Assembly: GCA_035559795.1 (NCBI GenBank)
Contig: DATMAR010000003.1
Location: 1 to 64,000 of the forward strand
Source of the DNA: Fimbriimonadales bacterium
Lineage (GTDB): Bacteria > Armatimonadota > Fimbriimonadia > Fimbriimonadales > ATM1
DNA: 64,000 nt
Reading direction: 5' to 3'
Below are positions 1-8,406 of this stretch, in pieces (position 1 is the stretch's first letter; each line of letters starts with the position of its first letter). Below the pieces are notes generated by a model. The model was not told the origin of the DNA, searched no databases, and saw only the letters and a list, made by a program, of their open reading frames with translations. The position numbers were made by a program, and so were the translations under genes.

Positions 1-873
1 GGAGGTATCTGCCATACCGACTACGACCGAGCCGTCTGCAGAAACGTCATACGCAAAACTAAAAGCACCACCAAACGTGCCTAAGTCCTTCATCCCGCCT
101 GATGCCGTCCAACGATAAGCGTGATTGTAGACATTTCCAGCAAGATATGCCATGCCGACAATGACCGAGCCGTCTTCGGAAGCCCCAAGCGCACCACTGC
201 TTGAGCCGCCAAGCGTGCCTAAGTCTTGCATCCCGCCAGAAGACGTCCAACGAAAAGCATGAGAAGCACCACTGGTGGTGTCTGCCCAACCGACAATGAC
301 CGTGCCATCTCCAGAAATGCCCCACGCATAGCTATTAGAACCGCCAAGAGTGCCAAGGTCCTGCATCCCGCCTGATGGTGTCCAGCGAAAACCGTGCGAT
401 GACGAATTCCCGGCGAGGGCTGACCTGCCAACGATGACTGTTCCGTCTGCAGAAATGCCAAACCCATAGCTCCAAGGGCCACCCAGCGTTCCTAAATCCT
501 TCATCCCGCCGGACGATGTCCAACGAAATACGTGTGGAATAGCACCATCGCCGGAGGTCAGGTATGCATAGCCACTAACCACCGAGCCATCGACAGAAAC
601 ACCCCACGCCGAGCTTTCAGCGCCGCCTAGGGTGCCAAGGTCCTTCATCCCGCCCGACGCTGTCCAACGAAAAGCATGGTTATATCCGCTGATGGTGTGT
701 GCATAGCCGACTACAACCGAGCCGTCTGCGGAGACATTCGTGCCACCGCTCGTAAAACCACCTAGCGTACCGAGCCAAGTCAAGCTCTGTGCACTGCTAC
801 TCATCCACGCGCCAAACCCAATGCTCAGCGCCAAAACTGCTTTTAGCCAGAATTGCTTTACCAAATATGCCAT
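1..873 (-). CDS. HAF-repeat extracellular protein (3' end beyond window)
   Basis: The minus-strand frame is open from the ATG at 873 to the window edge (291 codons, no stop), so the C-terminus is missing. AGGAG lies about 10 nt before the ATG. Residues 1-30 form a signal peptide: KQ near the start, a hydrophobic stretch LAVLALSIGFG, and likely cleavage after SSSAQS. About six tandem repeats of roughly 45 residues follow, each with a DLGTLGG core, a DGSVVVG-like core and an AFRWT-SGGM segment. This matches the 'probable extracellular repeat, HAF family' type, which is predicted to be secreted and of unknown function. Gly-Gly codons here are GGC or GGT, unlike the GGG GGG seen in most neighbours. 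Confidence 0.85.
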   Translation of the reverse strand, partial: MAYLVKQFWLKAVLALSIGFGAWMSSSAQSLTWLGTLGGFTSGGTNVSADGSVVVGYAHTISGYNHAFRWTASGGMKDLGTLGGAESSAWGVSVDGSVVSGYAYLTSGDGAIPHVFRWTSSGGMKDLGTLGGPWSYGFGISADGTVIVGRSALAGNSSSHGFRWTPSGGMQDLGTLGGSNSYAWGISGDGTVIVGWADTTSGASHAFRWTSSGGMQDLGTLGGSSSGALGASEDGSVIVGMAYLAGNVYNHAYRWTASGGMKDLGTFGGAFSFAYDVSADGSVVVGMADTS

Positions 874-1127
874 TTTTGTGCTCCTCTTGGATTAGTATCT
901 TCGAGTCGCCTTGAGCGACGAGTTTTTAATAAAGCAACTAAAAGTGCTTTTAGATACACAATATGTTATTGCAACGTATTTGAACCAAAATGCCTGTTCC
1001 AAACATTTTGCTCCTGAGTGCCATTTTTTCGACAAAGGCCGATAAATAGTTCACTATAACGTTTTCATGAAACTGTAACAGACCAATTGGCTTAATTCGA
1101 GGGCTTCAAGCTGGGTAAAAGATTGAA
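874..1127. other. Divergent intergenic region with two small inverted repeats
   Basis: This spacer separates the HAF gene from the plus-strand oxidoreductase pair. It holds a GTCGC/GCGAC hairpin (905-919) followed by TTTTT, and a CTAAAAG/CTTTTAG palindrome (938-953). I see no convincing promoter and no gene. Confidence 0.4.
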
Positions 1128-1877
1128 ATGATGTATGAATGGAAAAAGGCAATCGTGGTCGGTGCTTCGAGCGGCATAGGGGAGGCGCTGGCGAGGAAAT
1201 TAATGGCTCAAGGGTGCCGGGTAGGAATGGTGGCTCGCCGGGCGGACCGACTTCAGCAAATCGCCGACGAAATCAACGGTGCTACACTCAATCTCGCCAT
1301 CCCTTACGCGGCAGACGTTCGAGATTTCGAGCACACAGAAGAGCATTTCGACAACCTCGTCCGCGAGTTGGAAGGGCTCGACTTAATCATTTATGCCGCT
1401 GGGATCATGCCGAAGATCGGACCGACCGAATACAACACTGCTATAGATAAAGAAATCATCGAAGTTAATCTAATCGGAGCGATAGCCTGGCTGAATTGTG
1501 CAGCGAAACGCTTCGAACGAGCCAAAGGAGGAACAATTGTCGGCATCGGTTCACCTTCGGGCGACCGCGGACGAAGAGGAAATCCGGCTTACAGTGCAAG
1601 CAAGGCAGGGCTCGAATGCTATTTAGAATCGCTTCGGAATCGTCTAAGCCAATTCGGTGTTAGTGTAGTAACGGTGAAGCCAGGACCTGTCGAAACCGAA
1701 ATGACCCTTGCAAGAGGTCGCTTACCCGGGATGATTTCATGCGATAAGGCAGCAACTCTTATTTTGAAAGCCGCGAGGAAATTCGGAAAAACCGCTTATA
1801 TTCCTTGGAAGTGGTGGCTCGCATCGAAAATCATTCAGGTTATACCCTCTCCTATTTTTCGGAGATTGAACGTGTGA
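1128..1877 (+). CDS. SDR-family oxidoreductase, DprE2-like
   Basis: A classical short-chain dehydrogenase of 249 residues. The nucleotide-binding motif GASSGIG is at 12-18, an NAG-like AAG at 90-92, and the catalytic pair Y155/K159 sits in YSASK with a serine near 142. A second ATG lies directly after the first, so the start may be 1131. The stop overlaps the start of the next gene by 4 nt (GTGA), and that gene resembles DprE1. In actinobacteria DprE1 and DprE2 together epimerise decaprenyl-phosphoribose to decaprenyl-phosphoarabinose. The pairing suggests this SDR reduces a keto intermediate made by its partner. The exact substrate cannot be read from the sequence, and a generic SDR remains possible. 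Confidence 0.8.
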   Translation: MMYEWKKAIVVGASSGIGEALARKLMAQGCRVGMVARRADRLQQIADEINGATLNLAIPYAADVRDFEHTEEHFDNLVRELEGLDLIIYAAGIMPKIGPTEYNTAIDKEIIEVNLIGAIAWLNCAAKRFERAKGGTIVGIGSPSGDRGRRGNPAYSASKAGLECYLESLRNRLSQFGVSVVTVKPGPVETEMTLARGRLPGMISCDKAATLILKAARKFGKTAYIPWKWWLASKIIQVIPSPIFRRLNV

Positions 1878-3322
1878 AAAGCATTCCATCGAAAAACCGT
1901 TTGACGAAAGTCGAAGCGTGGGGAATGGCTTCCGCGAGTGTCAGTTACGTTTATCGTCCTAATACGATTCAGGGAATTTTGGATGCTATCGAAGAGGCGC
2001 GCATCGCGGGTCTAAAAGTAGCATTCAAAGGAACGGGAAACAGTTATGGGGACGCCTTTCAATGTTCTGAGGGGGTGGTGATAGACCTTTCGAGAATGAA
2101 CCGCATTATCGATTGGTCACCCGATTCAGGGGTTGTGGAATGTGAGGCAGGTGTAACCATTCGAGACCTTTGGCGATACACTATCGAAGATGGTTGGTGG
2201 ATTCCCGTAGTCAGCGGAACGAGTTTCGTAACTTTGGGGGGGGCTTTGAGTGCGAACATTCACGGAAAAAACAACTTTCATGAAGGACCAATCGGAGAAC
2301 ACGTCCTTAGTTTCGATTTATTGACACCGGACGGACGATTATTTCGTGTAAGTCCGGAGGAAAACAGTGAACTGTTTTATGCGGCAATCGGAGGCTTCGG
2401 GCTTTTGGGCTGCATCGTTTCGGTGCGTTTGCAAATGAAGAAAATCTATTCTGGCTTATTGAATGTCGAAGCGATTGCGGTGCGAAATTGGGACGAAGCG
2501 TTTTCTGTTTTCGAGCGAAGGCTTCCTTATGCGGATTATCTCGTAGGGTGGATAGATTGTTTCGCTTCGGGTCGTTCGTGTGGACGCGGACAGATTCATT
2601 TTGCGACTTATTTGAAACCAGGTGAAGACCCGCATCCGGAGGAGAGTCTCTCTGTTAGCGCTCAAGAACTTCGCGATACTACTTTAGGATTCATCCCTCG
2701 TTCGAAACTTTGGTTTTTAATGAAACCTTGGGTGAACCCATTAGGGATGCGCATCATCAATTCTCTCAAATATTTCGGCGCAGTACGAGAACACGGGCAC
2801 AAGTTCACCCAGCCACTCGTGCATTTCAATTTCCTTTTGGATTCTGCTCCGAATTGGAAATGGTGTTATCGTCCGGGGGGGCTCATTCAATATCAGCCGT
2901 TCATTCCGACTGAGAATGCTCCGAAAACCTTCGAGAAAATCGTCACACTTTGTCAGGAGCGTGGACTCGTTCCCTATTTAGCAGTGCTAAAAAAACATCG
3001 TAGAGACTTGTTCTTGCTGAGTCATGCAGTGGACGGTTACTCCCTCGCACTGGATTTTCCGGTTACGCGTAAAAATCGAGAAAGACTTTGGTCGCTTCTG
3101 CGCGCGCTCGACGAAATCGTGCTCGATGCAGGTGGGCGCTTCTATTTCGCGAAAGACAGCACATGCTCCCCCGGGACGGTTCGTAAATTCTTAGGAGACG
3201 AGGTCCTTCATCGCTTCTTCACCCTGAAACATCAGTATGACCCCGAGGAGATACTGGAAACGGAACTCTATCGAAGGGTCTTCAAGCCAATTCTCAAAGA
3301 ATCGAGAGCCGCGGCTGTGTGA
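1874..3322 (+). CDS. FAD-linked oxidase, DprE1-like
   Basis: A 482-residue VAO-type flavoprotein. I place the start at GTG 1874, which overlaps the upstream stop by 4 nt and has GGAG 9 nt before it; a further upstream ATG at 1805 would overlap the SDR by 73 nt. The FAD-binding half contains GTGNSYGD (about 53-60), a TLGG segment and HGKN (130-133) followed by a G-GEHV-S-DLLTPDG stretch typical of DprE1. The C-terminal substrate cap has the AKDS motif near 426-429, whose lysine matches the catalytic lysine of DprE1. Where mycobacterial DprE1 has the benzothiazinone-reactive cysteine (NICVDF), this protein reads SLALDF, so that cysteine is absent. Probable partner of the upstream SDR in polyprenyl-phosphate sugar epimerisation. 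Confidence 0.8.
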   Translation: MKSIPSKNRLTKVEAWGMASASVSYVYRPNTIQGILDAIEEARIAGLKVAFKGTGNSYGDAFQCSEGVVIDLSRMNRIIDWSPDSGVVECEAGVTIRDLWRYTIEDGWWIPVVSGTSFVTLGGALSANIHGKNNFHEGPIGEHVLSFDLLTPDGRLFRVSPEENSELFYAAIGGFGLLGCIVSVRLQMKKIYSGLLNVEAIAVRNWDEAFSVFERRLPYADYLVGWIDCFASGRSCGRGQIHFATYLKPGEDPHPEESLSVSAQELRDTTLGFIPRSKLWFLMKPWVNPLGMRIINSLKYFGAVREHGHKFTQPLVHFNFLLDSAPNWKWCYRPGGLIQYQPFIPTENAPKTFEKIVTLCQERGLVPYLAVLKKHRRDLFLLSHAVDGYSLALDFPVTRKNRERLWSLLRALDEIVLDAGGRFYFAKDSTCSPGTVRKFLGDEVLHRFFTLKHQYDPEEILETELYRRVFKPILKESRAAAV

Positions 3323-3444
3323 GGGTCGTGGGCGAAATGCCTAAGTTCGCAACGGGAAGCTCCGGGAGCACGTAAGTGCTTTATAATATAAAAGGTTCTG
3401 ATGTGCCCAGATTCGGGCAACAATATACTATGCGAGGTGAAACT

Positions 3445-5088
3445 ATGAAAAGGTCTTGGGGAGTGTTTTCTCCTAAAACGCTCGTCCCTGTTCTCGCCAT
3501 CGGAGCAGTGGCGTTCGGAACAGTCGGGCTGATGCAACTTTTGAATCGCCACGGTGAAGCGGCAATTCAGTTGCTTCCAGCGAACGCCGTTATGGCTATG
3601 AGTTTCGACAATACGCCGTCTCCTCAGCAGGTGCCTCTTTTCAATGAAATCAAAGCGGCTATGGATGACAGCGGACTCAATGCGAAAATTGACGAGTTTC
3701 TTTTGCGTGCTGACCCGAAAGGCACGTTGCAAAAAATTCGTCGTGAACTCCGTGGTAGTTTCGCTGTTGGCATTTTCGGCGGAATTTTCGAGAATGTGAA
3801 AAACGAGCCCGATATACTCATTATCGCGGCGCTTTACAACCGTAATTCCGCAGAATCGCTCATGGCGGATTTTGCTACAAAGCAAAAAGAGGGGGACTTG
3901 GAATACTACTTGGTTAGCGACAAGAACACGTATGTCGCTTTCCATAACAATTATGTTTTGGTATCGAATCGTGTGAGTGGGCTCAAACGCGCATTCGAAG
4001 TCGCTAAGGGCGAAGCCAAAAGTCTGTATGAAGAACCCGAATTCAAAAATGCGCGTAGTTTGTTGCCTTCCGATGCGACTTTCATGACTTTCATAAGCGG
4101 AAAAGCCCTTGCGAAAAACGACCCACAAACTTTGAAGGAAATTAAGCCTTTCGGATTTAGCGAAAATACATGGTTCGCGTACAGCATCACGCTCCGCAAG
4201 GAAGGAATCTTGATAGACACCACACAACCGGCCGACCCTTCGAATCCGGTGTTCGCAAAGTGGGTTTCGAAAATGCCGACGCTTCATTATTCCGTTCTCG
4301 AAGAGATGCCTGCCGGTGCTCTCGGGGCTGCAGCGCTTTCGAATCCATCCAGTTGGTGGGATATTTTCCGAGATGCGCTTAAACTTTCTGGAGAGGCTGA
4401 AGACAGGGAAATCTTAGAGGGAATACATGAGTTAGAAGAAATATTCGGACTTTCGTTCGAAAAGGATTTCCTCCCTGCATTCCGTGGAGAAGTGAACGCA
4501 GCGCTTTATCCTCCCAAAGAGAAAAACAGCGATCCGTATTTTGTAATCTCCATTGACAACAGCAACAATGGAAAAGCGACGGAAATCGCATTGCAATTGA
4601 TAGAAAAAGCGAACGCAGGAAAGTTCGACTCAGAAAAAAAGATCCGATTCGATGAAACGAAGATGGGCGAGTATCGAGTTTTCCGTATTCGAGAAAACAG
4701 TCCGGAAGCGAAGGAAATTGCAATCGCCATCAACCAAGACAAAGTGCTGTTCGTTTATGGGAAGGAATTGCTCGATAAGATTGTTGCAGGAGTCGGGAGT
4801 GAATCTCTGCTGCATTCCGACGCGTTCATGAAATTGCGTGAGGATTCAGAATCGCGTGCATCTTTGAGCGTAGATATGTATCAGTTGGTAGAACTCCTCG
4901 AGCAATCAGCACCGATTCCTCCGGACGTGAATTTGAAACAGTTGCTCTCTCAACGCGAACTTACAGCGAATTGGGTACTCACCGAAAAAGCGTCCACCTT
5001 TCGCTTGGTGATTCCTTTGGATTTGCCTGAGGTGATTCGCACGGTTGGGAAGCAGGTTCAGAAAGCCGAAGCACAAATGAAGACTTAA
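3445..5088 (+). CDS. DUF3352-like exported protein
   Basis: A 547-residue protein. The ATG at 3445 is preferred because GAGGTGA lies 5-10 nt upstream; an in-frame ATG at 3376 has no ribosome site. One hydrophobic segment near residues 13-34 could be a signal anchor. It is followed by LLPANAVMAMSFD, the 'LPAD/LPAN' opening typical of DUF3352 proteins, and long alternating alpha/beta segments. No catalytic motif is visible and the function is unknown. The gene is monocistronic: a strong terminator follows, and TATAAT occurs about 60 nt upstream (3381-3386), a possible -10. Confidence 0.65.
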   Translation: MKRSWGVFSPKTLVPVLAIGAVAFGTVGLMQLLNRHGEAAIQLLPANAVMAMSFDNTPSPQQVPLFNEIKAAMDDSGLNAKIDEFLLRADPKGTLQKIRRELRGSFAVGIFGGIFENVKNEPDILIIAALYNRNSAESLMADFATKQKEGDLEYYLVSDKNTYVAFHNNYVLVSNRVSGLKRAFEVAKGEAKSLYEEPEFKNARSLLPSDATFMTFISGKALAKNDPQTLKEIKPFGFSENTWFAYSITLRKEGILIDTTQPADPSNPVFAKWVSKMPTLHYSVLEEMPAGALGAAALSNPSSWWDIFRDALKLSGEAEDREILEGIHELEEIFGLSFEKDFLPAFRGEVNAALYPPKEKNSDPYFVISIDNSNNGKATEIALQLIEKANAGKFDSEKKIRFDETKMGEYRVFRIRENSPEAKEIAIAINQDKVLFVYGKELLDKIVAGVGSESLLHSDAFMKLREDSESRASLSVDMYQLVELLEQSAPIPPDVNLKQLLSQRELTANWVLTEKASTFRLVIPLDLPEVIRTVGKQVQKAEAQMKT

Positions 5089-5120
5089 CTCGAGCCTGGC
5101 GTCGGAAATGGTAACAATTG

Positions 5121-5150
5121 CCACACCTGCATCTGCAGGTGTGGCTTTTT
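5121..5150 (+). terminator. Rho-independent terminator
   Basis: A perfect 11-bp inverted repeat CCACACCTGCA/TGCAGGTGTGG with a minimal loop is followed by CTTTTT. It lies 33 nt after the DUF3352-like gene. Confidence 0.9.
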
Positions 5151-5209
5151 CTTACAAATAGAGAATCCCCCCCTTACTTGCAGCGAATAAGTTACTCATC
5201 CATTTTTAA

Positions 5210-5231
5210 TCGCTCCTTACGGCGCTCCTAC
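5210..5231 (-). repeat. REP-like palindrome (family C, copy 1)
   Basis: Read on the minus strand it begins GTAGGAGCG, has stem CGCC and loop GTAA, then a variant right arm, and ends GCGA. The TAG of the head is the stop codon of the adjacent minus-strand gene. Confidence 0.75.
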
Positions 5232-5551
5232 TCTTGAGTTTTCTCTGTTTTCCGTGCTTTCGTAGTTTTTTTAGCGGCCTTCGGTTTTTCTTCTGGACTC
5301 GATTCTTGTGCGGTTGATTTTCTGCGAGTTCTCTTAGGAGTCGCTGCAGCTGCTACCTCAGGAGTCGTTTCCGTCTTTCCCGCTTTTACGGGAGCAGTTT
5401 CGGTCGTCGCAGCCGCTGCGACTGCTGGTTCGGGTTCCCGTCTTCGTCCCTTCGCCGCTTTCGCTGCAGCGAGTTTCTCTTTTAGAATTTGTTTCAGTCG
5501 TTTTTCCTTGCGATGCCTTCTACGTCTTAGTTCTCTTTCTCTCATGCGCAT
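5228..5551 (-). CDS. Small Arg/Lys/Ala-rich basic protein
   Basis: 107 residues. The first 30 are extremely basic (MRMRERELRRRRHRKEKR). The rest is low-complexity Ala/Thr/Lys/Glu, likely disordered, with AAK and RRK patches. GGAGG lies 11 nt before the chosen ATG, and a second in-frame ATG follows two codons later. The N-terminus resembles short R/K-rich proteins of Planctomycetes-like genomes (possibly DUF6800), but I cannot confirm this. A nucleic-acid-binding role is possible from charge alone. The stop codon lies inside a REP-like repeat. Confidence 0.6.
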   Translation of the reverse strand: MRMRERELRRRRHRKEKRLKQILKEKLAAAKAAKGRRREPEPAVAAAATTETAPVKAGKTETTPEVAAAATPKRTRRKSTAQESSPEEKPKAAKKTTKARKTEKTQE

Positions 5552-5668
5552 ACCGAGTTGTTCCTCCGTCGATAATTTTGCTATTCTACTACTTTTATTA
5601 TACGACTATACGGAGGATCCATCTTTTATGATTCGATTTGTGACTCAGCAGGTCTCTTTCTCGTAACT

Positions 5669-6574
5669 TTACGACCTGCCTCCTTGTTTTGGAGCGTACT
5701 GTCTCAAGCCGTCTCTCAATGGTGTGAATTTAATTCCGAACGTTTTTTCTGCCTCCACAAGCGCCTCATCCGAGCAGATATTCGGCTCTTCGAGCATAAG
5801 AAGTTGGTCGGTCGTTACCGGTATGCGCAAACCGAATTTCTGGAGAGAATCGAAAAACACTCTCGCCATAATTTTTAGCAAGAAAATCGGTATGGGAGGG
5901 TGGAACCCCTTTCGACCGAAAACCTCCTCTGCTATCGCAATCACCTGCCGCATTTCATACCGCTCTGGACCGCCTAATTCGAAAGTTTTTCCGTTAGTAA
6001 GTTCATTCGTAAAGCACGATCCAACGATACGCGCAACATCTTCCACATAAACTGGCTGTAATAGATTCTTTCCGCCACTCGGAAAAGGAATCCATTTTCC
6101 CGCGAAAGCGTTGATGAAATCGTCCTCGGGTCCGAAGATGATGCTCGGTCTCAAAATCGTGAATGGAATTCCTGAATTTCGAACTGCCTCCTCTGCTTGC
6201 CATTTCGTTCGGTGATAGCGGCTTCTCGCATTCGGGCGAGTTCCGAGCGCACTGATAAATACGAACTTTTCAGTCCCAGCTTTTTGCGCTTCCTTTACGA
6301 GATTCGCTGTACCTTCTGCCACTAAGTTTTCGAAGGTAACGCCTTTTCCCTCGCGAATAATCCCCACGCAATGCGCGACTCCTTTCGTGTTTTTTAGTGC
6401 TTCGGATAGTGTTTCTGGCTTGCGAATATCTCCTTTCACGATTTCGACCTTAGGGTTTTCCCAACGAGGTGCGCGGGAATGTACGAGCCCTCTAACCTCG
6501 AACCCCTCTGCAAGCAGGTGTTCGACGACATGGGAACCTACGAAACCAGACGCGCCGGCTACTAAAATCTTCAT
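5669..6574 (-). CDS. NDUFA9-like atypical SDR, NAD(P)-binding epimerase family
   Basis: 301 residues. The N-terminal Rossmann motif GASGFVGSH (8-16) is followed by an acidic VKGDIRKPETL segment, ISALG near 108-112, and YHRTKWQAE where classical extended SDRs have YxxxK. The PSIIFGPEDDFIN and QPVYVEDVA segments are typical of the complex I NDUFA9 subunit-like group, which acts as an NAD(P)H-binding protein of uncertain reaction in bacteria. It stands alone between a basic protein and a dehydrogenase transcribed the other way. No Shine-Dalgarno sequence is obvious; TATGTT lies about 9 nt before the ATG. Confidence 0.8.
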   Translation of the reverse strand: MKILVAGASGFVGSHVVEHLLAEGFEVRGLVHSRAPRWENPKVEIVKGDIRKPETLSEALKNTKGVAHCVGIIREGKGVTFENLVAEGTANLVKEAQKAGTEKFVFISALGTRPNARSRYHRTKWQAEEAVRNSGIPFTILRPSIIFGPEDDFINAFAGKWIPFPSGGKNLLQPVYVEDVARIVGSCFTNELTNGKTFELGGPERYEMRQVIAIAEEVFGRKGFHPPIPIFLLKIMARVFFDSLQKFGLRIPVTTDQLLMLEEPNICSDEALVEAEKTFGIKFTPLRDGLRQYAPKQGGRS

Positions 6575-6731
6575 AGTTTTCCCAACATACCTATGAGGTG
6601 AGCAGGTACAATTTATCAGGTTCGCCGAATACTTGGAGGGCGCACCGTTTTTTTCGTACGTTTCTTGAAGAAGCGGCGTTTTCGTTTCTCACCGTAATTA
6701 AAGAAAAGAGCAAAATATAAAGAAGCAAACT

Positions 6732-7955
6732 ATGGGCAAGACATACGCAATTTTAGGTTCAGGAATGCAAGGCACATGCGCTGCATATGATTTAGCGCTT
6801 TATGGAGATGCAGACAGAATCCTGATGGGAGACATTTTTTATGAACAAGCCGAAAAGGCATCGAAACGCGTCAATCTTTTGGTTTCGAAAGGGGTTTGCG
6901 AACCTCATCGCGTGAATGCACTCGATGAAGATTCTTTAACCAAGTTTTTAGAGCCCGTTGATGTAGTGCTTTCGTGTGTACCGTATTGGATGCATCCTCA
7001 CATCGCCCCCGTCGCGATAAAGACTTTGACGAGCATGGTAGACATGGGGGGGGATACAGAAGTTACATTAGAAACGATGAAACTCGACGAGGCGGCGAAA
7101 GCGGCAAAAGTGTCCATCGTTCCCGATTGCGGATTAGCACCTGGATTGGTAAACAGTTTAGCGACCTATTTGATGGCGAAATTCGACGAGGTTTACGACG
7201 TAAAACTTTATTGCGGAGGTTTGCCGCAACATCCGAAACCTCCGTTCTATTACAAACTCAGTTTCAACATAGAAGGTTTGGTAGCGGAATATACGGACGA
7301 GGCTTTCGCTATTCGCGATTACAAACTGGTTCGATTAAAAACTTTAGAAGACTTAGAGACGGTTCAATGGGAGGGCTTAGGACAATTAGAAGCATTCGTC
7401 ACGAGTGGTGGAACGAGCACGGCTCCGTGGACTTTCGAAGGGAAGGTGCGAACTTACGAATATAAGACCCTTCGCTTCCCCGGACACTGTGAAAAGATGA
7501 GGATTTTTTTGGATTGCGGCTTTTGGAGCAAAGAACCTATACAAGTGAAAGGCGTGACTGTAATTCCCGTAGATGTTTTCTGCGCGATAATGGGACCGAA
7601 ATTGCAAGACCCTGAAGACAAAGACCAAGTTCTCGTTCGCGCAATCGTCACGGGATTAAAGAACGGGAAAGAAGAACGTCACGAAATCGAAATTCACGAC
7701 TTTCACGACGACGAAACGGACTTTTCTGCAATGGAGCGTATGACCGGATTCCCCACTTCGATTGTCGCCATCGAAATCGCGAAGGGAAACATTCCGCATG
7801 GATGCATAAGATACGAACTCGCAATGCCAGGAGAGGTCATGGTTCGAAATCTCCTCGCTCGCTCCATCAAATTCAAAGAAGACGGAATTATTTTAGAAAC
7901 CATTCCAGCCAAAGGACCGACATTCGAAGAAGAAGCACGTATCCATAAGTCGTAA
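6732..7955 (+). CDS. Saccharopine dehydrogenase-like / lysine 6-dehydrogenase-like oxidoreductase
   Basis: 407 residues. The N-terminal Rossmann motif LGSGMQG (8-14) is followed by VDVVLSCVPYWMHP, MVDMGGD and DCGLAPGLVN, the hallmark order of the saccharopine dehydrogenase/lysine 6-dehydrogenase family. The C-terminal half is the catalytic domain (FPGHCEKM). Such enzymes oxidise lysine or saccharopine with NAD(P) in the cytoplasm; the substrate here is not certain. No lysine-pathway gene is adjacent. TATAAA ends 10 nt before the ATG and there is no clear ribosome site. A repeat-derived terminator follows at 8115-8152. Confidence 0.8.
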   Translation: MGKTYAILGSGMQGTCAAYDLALYGDADRILMGDIFYEQAEKASKRVNLLVSKGVCEPHRVNALDEDSLTKFLEPVDVVLSCVPYWMHPHIAPVAIKTLTSMVDMGGDTEVTLETMKLDEAAKAAKVSIVPDCGLAPGLVNSLATYLMAKFDEVYDVKLYCGGLPQHPKPPFYYKLSFNIEGLVAEYTDEAFAIRDYKLVRLKTLEDLETVQWEGLGQLEAFVTSGGTSTAPWTFEGKVRTYEYKTLRFPGHCEKMRIFLDCGFWSKEPIQVKGVTVIPVDVFCAIMGPKLQDPEDKDQVLVRAIVTGLKNGKEERHEIEIHDFHDDETDFSAMERMTGFPTSIVAIEIAKGNIPHGCIRYELAMPGEVMVRNLLARSIKFKEDGIILETIPAKGPTFEEEARIHKS

Positions 7956-7995
7956 GACTACAAAGTCCTCGAATTACGCAAAAAGATTTCACTGT

Positions 7996-8021
7996 GCCTC
8001 AACAGTTCCTGCTGTCGAGAC
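7996..8021 (+). repeat. Hairpin repeat family A, copy 1
   Basis: A slightly degenerate GCCTCAACAG arm, TTCCT centre and CTGTCGAGAC arm. The same element recurs at 8220, 12550, 59171 and 59335. Confidence 0.65.
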
Positions 8022-8102
8022 TTCATGATATGAGAATTGAAAGACTCTCCTTCGAGCGAAGCGAAGAACTACCATGCTCGATGATAGAAATGTTTTTATT
8101 AA

Positions 8103-8144
8103 CCCCCTCCGTAAGGTTCCCCCTGCTTGCGTAAGGGGAACCGG
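8103..8144 (+). repeat. Hairpin repeat family B, copy 1
   Basis: A CCCTCCGTAA lead is followed by GGTTCCCC and, 12 nt later, GGGGAACC. Related copies occur at 12587, 12770 (inverted), 12882, 33153 and 52396. Confidence 0.75.
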
Positions 8145-8152
8145 TTTTTTTT
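8115..8152 (+). terminator. Repeat-derived rho-independent terminator
   Basis: The 8-bp GGTTCCCC/GGGGAACC stem of repeat B1 is followed by GG and eight T's. It is suitably placed to end the dehydrogenase transcript. Confidence 0.65.
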
Positions 8153-8219
8153 GGGTGAATTTCATCTGCCTAACGCAACTTAAAAGGGGGGGCTAAATTC
8201 TTTGTGATTTTTTAATTAT

Positions 8220-8245
8220 GCCTCAACAGCTCCTGCTGTTGAGGC
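8220..8245 (+). repeat. Hairpin repeat family A, copy 2
   Basis: A perfect 11-bp palindrome GCCTCAACAGC/GCTGTTGAGGC around TCCT, followed by TTT. Confidence 0.75.
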
Positions 8246-8288
8246 TTTGAAATAATTCCCCCATGCTTCAAGGATAAAATTTTTTCTT

Positions 8289-8310
8289 GTTCCCAACCTG
8301 TTTGGGAACG
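8289..8310. repeat. Hairpin repeat family D, copy 1
   Basis: GTTCCCAA and TTGGGAAC arms around a five-base centre. A second copy lies at 59280-59304. Confidence 0.55.
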
Positions 8311-8351
8311 CATAGATCCCCCCATAAACTTCCCCCTGCTTTTTACGCTCT

Positions 8352-8372
8352 ACTGCTCCTGACTGTCGAGGC
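8352..8372 (+). repeat. Hairpin repeat family A, degenerate copy 3
   Basis: ACTGCTCCTGACTGTCGAGGC keeps the centre and right arm of family A. The left arm has decayed. Confidence 0.4.
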
Positions 8373-8406
8373 TTTCCTTCATCTACCTGTAGGGAAAAGA
8401 TTATTT

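Larger units (their letters stand above)
7956..8406. other. Repeat-rich gene-free spacer
   Basis: No gene is seen. The spacer contains three copies of hairpin family A, one of family B (with a T-run, so a likely terminator) and one of family D, interspersed with AT-rich sequence. Confidence 0.7.

Noticed and set aside
3268-4287. Long minus-strand frame of 339 codons opposite the DUF3352-like gene
   Set aside because: It is a shadow of a well-supported coding frame, has no ribosome site, and its product is Arg/Phe/His-rich with no domain pattern.
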